A stretch of 64,000 nucleotides of DNA from Micromonospora sp. MW-13 (GTDB lineage: Bacteria; Actinomycetota; Actinomycetes; Mycobacteriales; Micromonosporaceae). Both the position numbers and the translations under genes were made by a program. Location: the NCBI RefSeq assembly GCF_003434305.1, contig NZ_QKKX01000001.1, forward strand, positions 124,001 to 188,000. Direction: 5' to 3'. Positions 63,756-64,000 of the stretch are shown piece after piece (within the stretch, counting starts at the first letter, position 1; each line of letters begins with the position of its first letter). The notes under the pieces were generated by a model that was not told where the DNA came from, made no database searches, and was given only the letters and a program-made list of their open reading frames with translations.

Positions 63756-64000
63756 ATGAGATCGCCGTTGTCGGCCGCGCCGGTCCGACGGGCCCTGGGC
63801 ACCCGCCGCCGCCGGATCGTCGCCGGATCGGTGGCGGCCGTGCTGGTGGCCGCCGCCGTGGTGTGGGCGACCCGGTCCGACGAGGCCGGCTTCCGCACCG
63901 AGTCCGCGCTGGTCACCGTCCGGTCCGGGCCGGCCGGCGACGAGCCGGTGGACCTGGACACCACGTTCTACCTGCCGGACGACGCGTCGGCTGGCCGCAA
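63756..64000 (+). CDS. Exported or membrane-anchored protein, 5' part only (possible X-Pro peptidase/CocE-like hydrolase)
   Basis: The first 81 codons are inside the window and the frame runs off the end. The N-terminus is basic (APVRRALGTRRRR), followed by a hydrophobic segment IVAGSVAAVLVAAAVVWATR, a signal peptide or anchor. The mature start reads ALVTVRSGPAGDEPVDLDTT then FYLPDDASAGR, which resembles the first strands of S15/CocE-type alpha/beta hydrolases (cargo strand before the nucleophile domain). This family call is tentative because the catalytic region lies outside the window. Confidence 0.55.
   Translation, partial: MRSPLSAAPVRRALGTRRRRIVAGSVAAVLVAAAVVWATRSDEAGFRTESALVTVRSGPAGDEPVDLDTTFYLPDDASAGR

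Overview
The window is very GC-rich DNA with strong G/C preference at third codon positions, many GTG/TTG starts and repeated ATGA/GTGA stop-start overlaps. Its gene set (SARP-type regulator, DUF397 and DUF3263 proteins, RDD/DUF2510 proteins, a CvnABCD conservon, a MsiK-like sugar ATPase, DUF4032, a CDC48-like AAA protein, gas-vesicle genes) points to a filamentous actinobacterium, most likely Micromonosporaceae (Micromonospora-like). It looks like ordinary chromosome: there is no rRNA, CRISPR array or intact mobile element, and one tRNA-Thr(UGU).

Region 1 (0.1-19.7 kb) is a tyrosine/homogentisate catabolic neighbourhood. hmgA diverges from an uncharacterised gene that is translationally coupled to fahA. 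Further on, hppD, two RDD membrane proteins and a HisC-like aminotransferase form one tight minus-strand run, divergent from an Lrp/AsnC regulator. Together these can take tyrosine to fumarate and acetoacetate, and both a class I and a class II fumarase lie just beyond, on either side of a large SARP/NB-ARC/TPR regulator. No glutathione-type maleylacetoacetate isomerase is seen, so the unknown hmgA-fahA gene is a candidate for that step.

Region 2 (19.7-31.7 kb) mixes small accessory genes (acetyltransferase, CGNR zinc finger, EamA transporter, HAD hydrolase, a broken subtilase, a DUF559-type protein, GC-rich repeats) with housekeeping genes (cysS-rlmB, msiK, tRNA-Thr, an AraC-VOC pair). Region 3 (31.7-44.3 kb) has a secreted thermolysin-like protease, an HNH nuclease, a CrtU-like carotenoid oxidoreductase without other carotenoid genes, a TrkA/RCK channel with an odd filter, an APC permease, a PAP2 phosphatase and DUF4032. 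Region 4 (44.4-52.9 kb) has an amino-sugar operon (SIS, ROK kinase, nagA) divergent from its DeoR regulator with visible operators, an ABC exporter pair, DUF3263, a PP2C-like protein and a GNAT.

Region 5 (53-57.4 kb) is a decayed gas-vesicle locus behind a stress-sigma-like promoter: gvpO is frameshifted, the next small gene appears frameshifted, gvpL/F is intact, and gvpK has a nonsense codon and has lost its 3' end against a convergent CDC48-like ATPase gene whose first AAA domain is degenerate. Region 6 (57.6-63.4 kb) is a conservon cvnABCD led by an extra two-membrane-segment sensor gene, all with overlapping ends. The window ends inside a plus-strand gene for an exported or membrane-anchored protein. 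Seven genes have a TANNNT -10 box 6-8 nt before the start codon and look leaderless.
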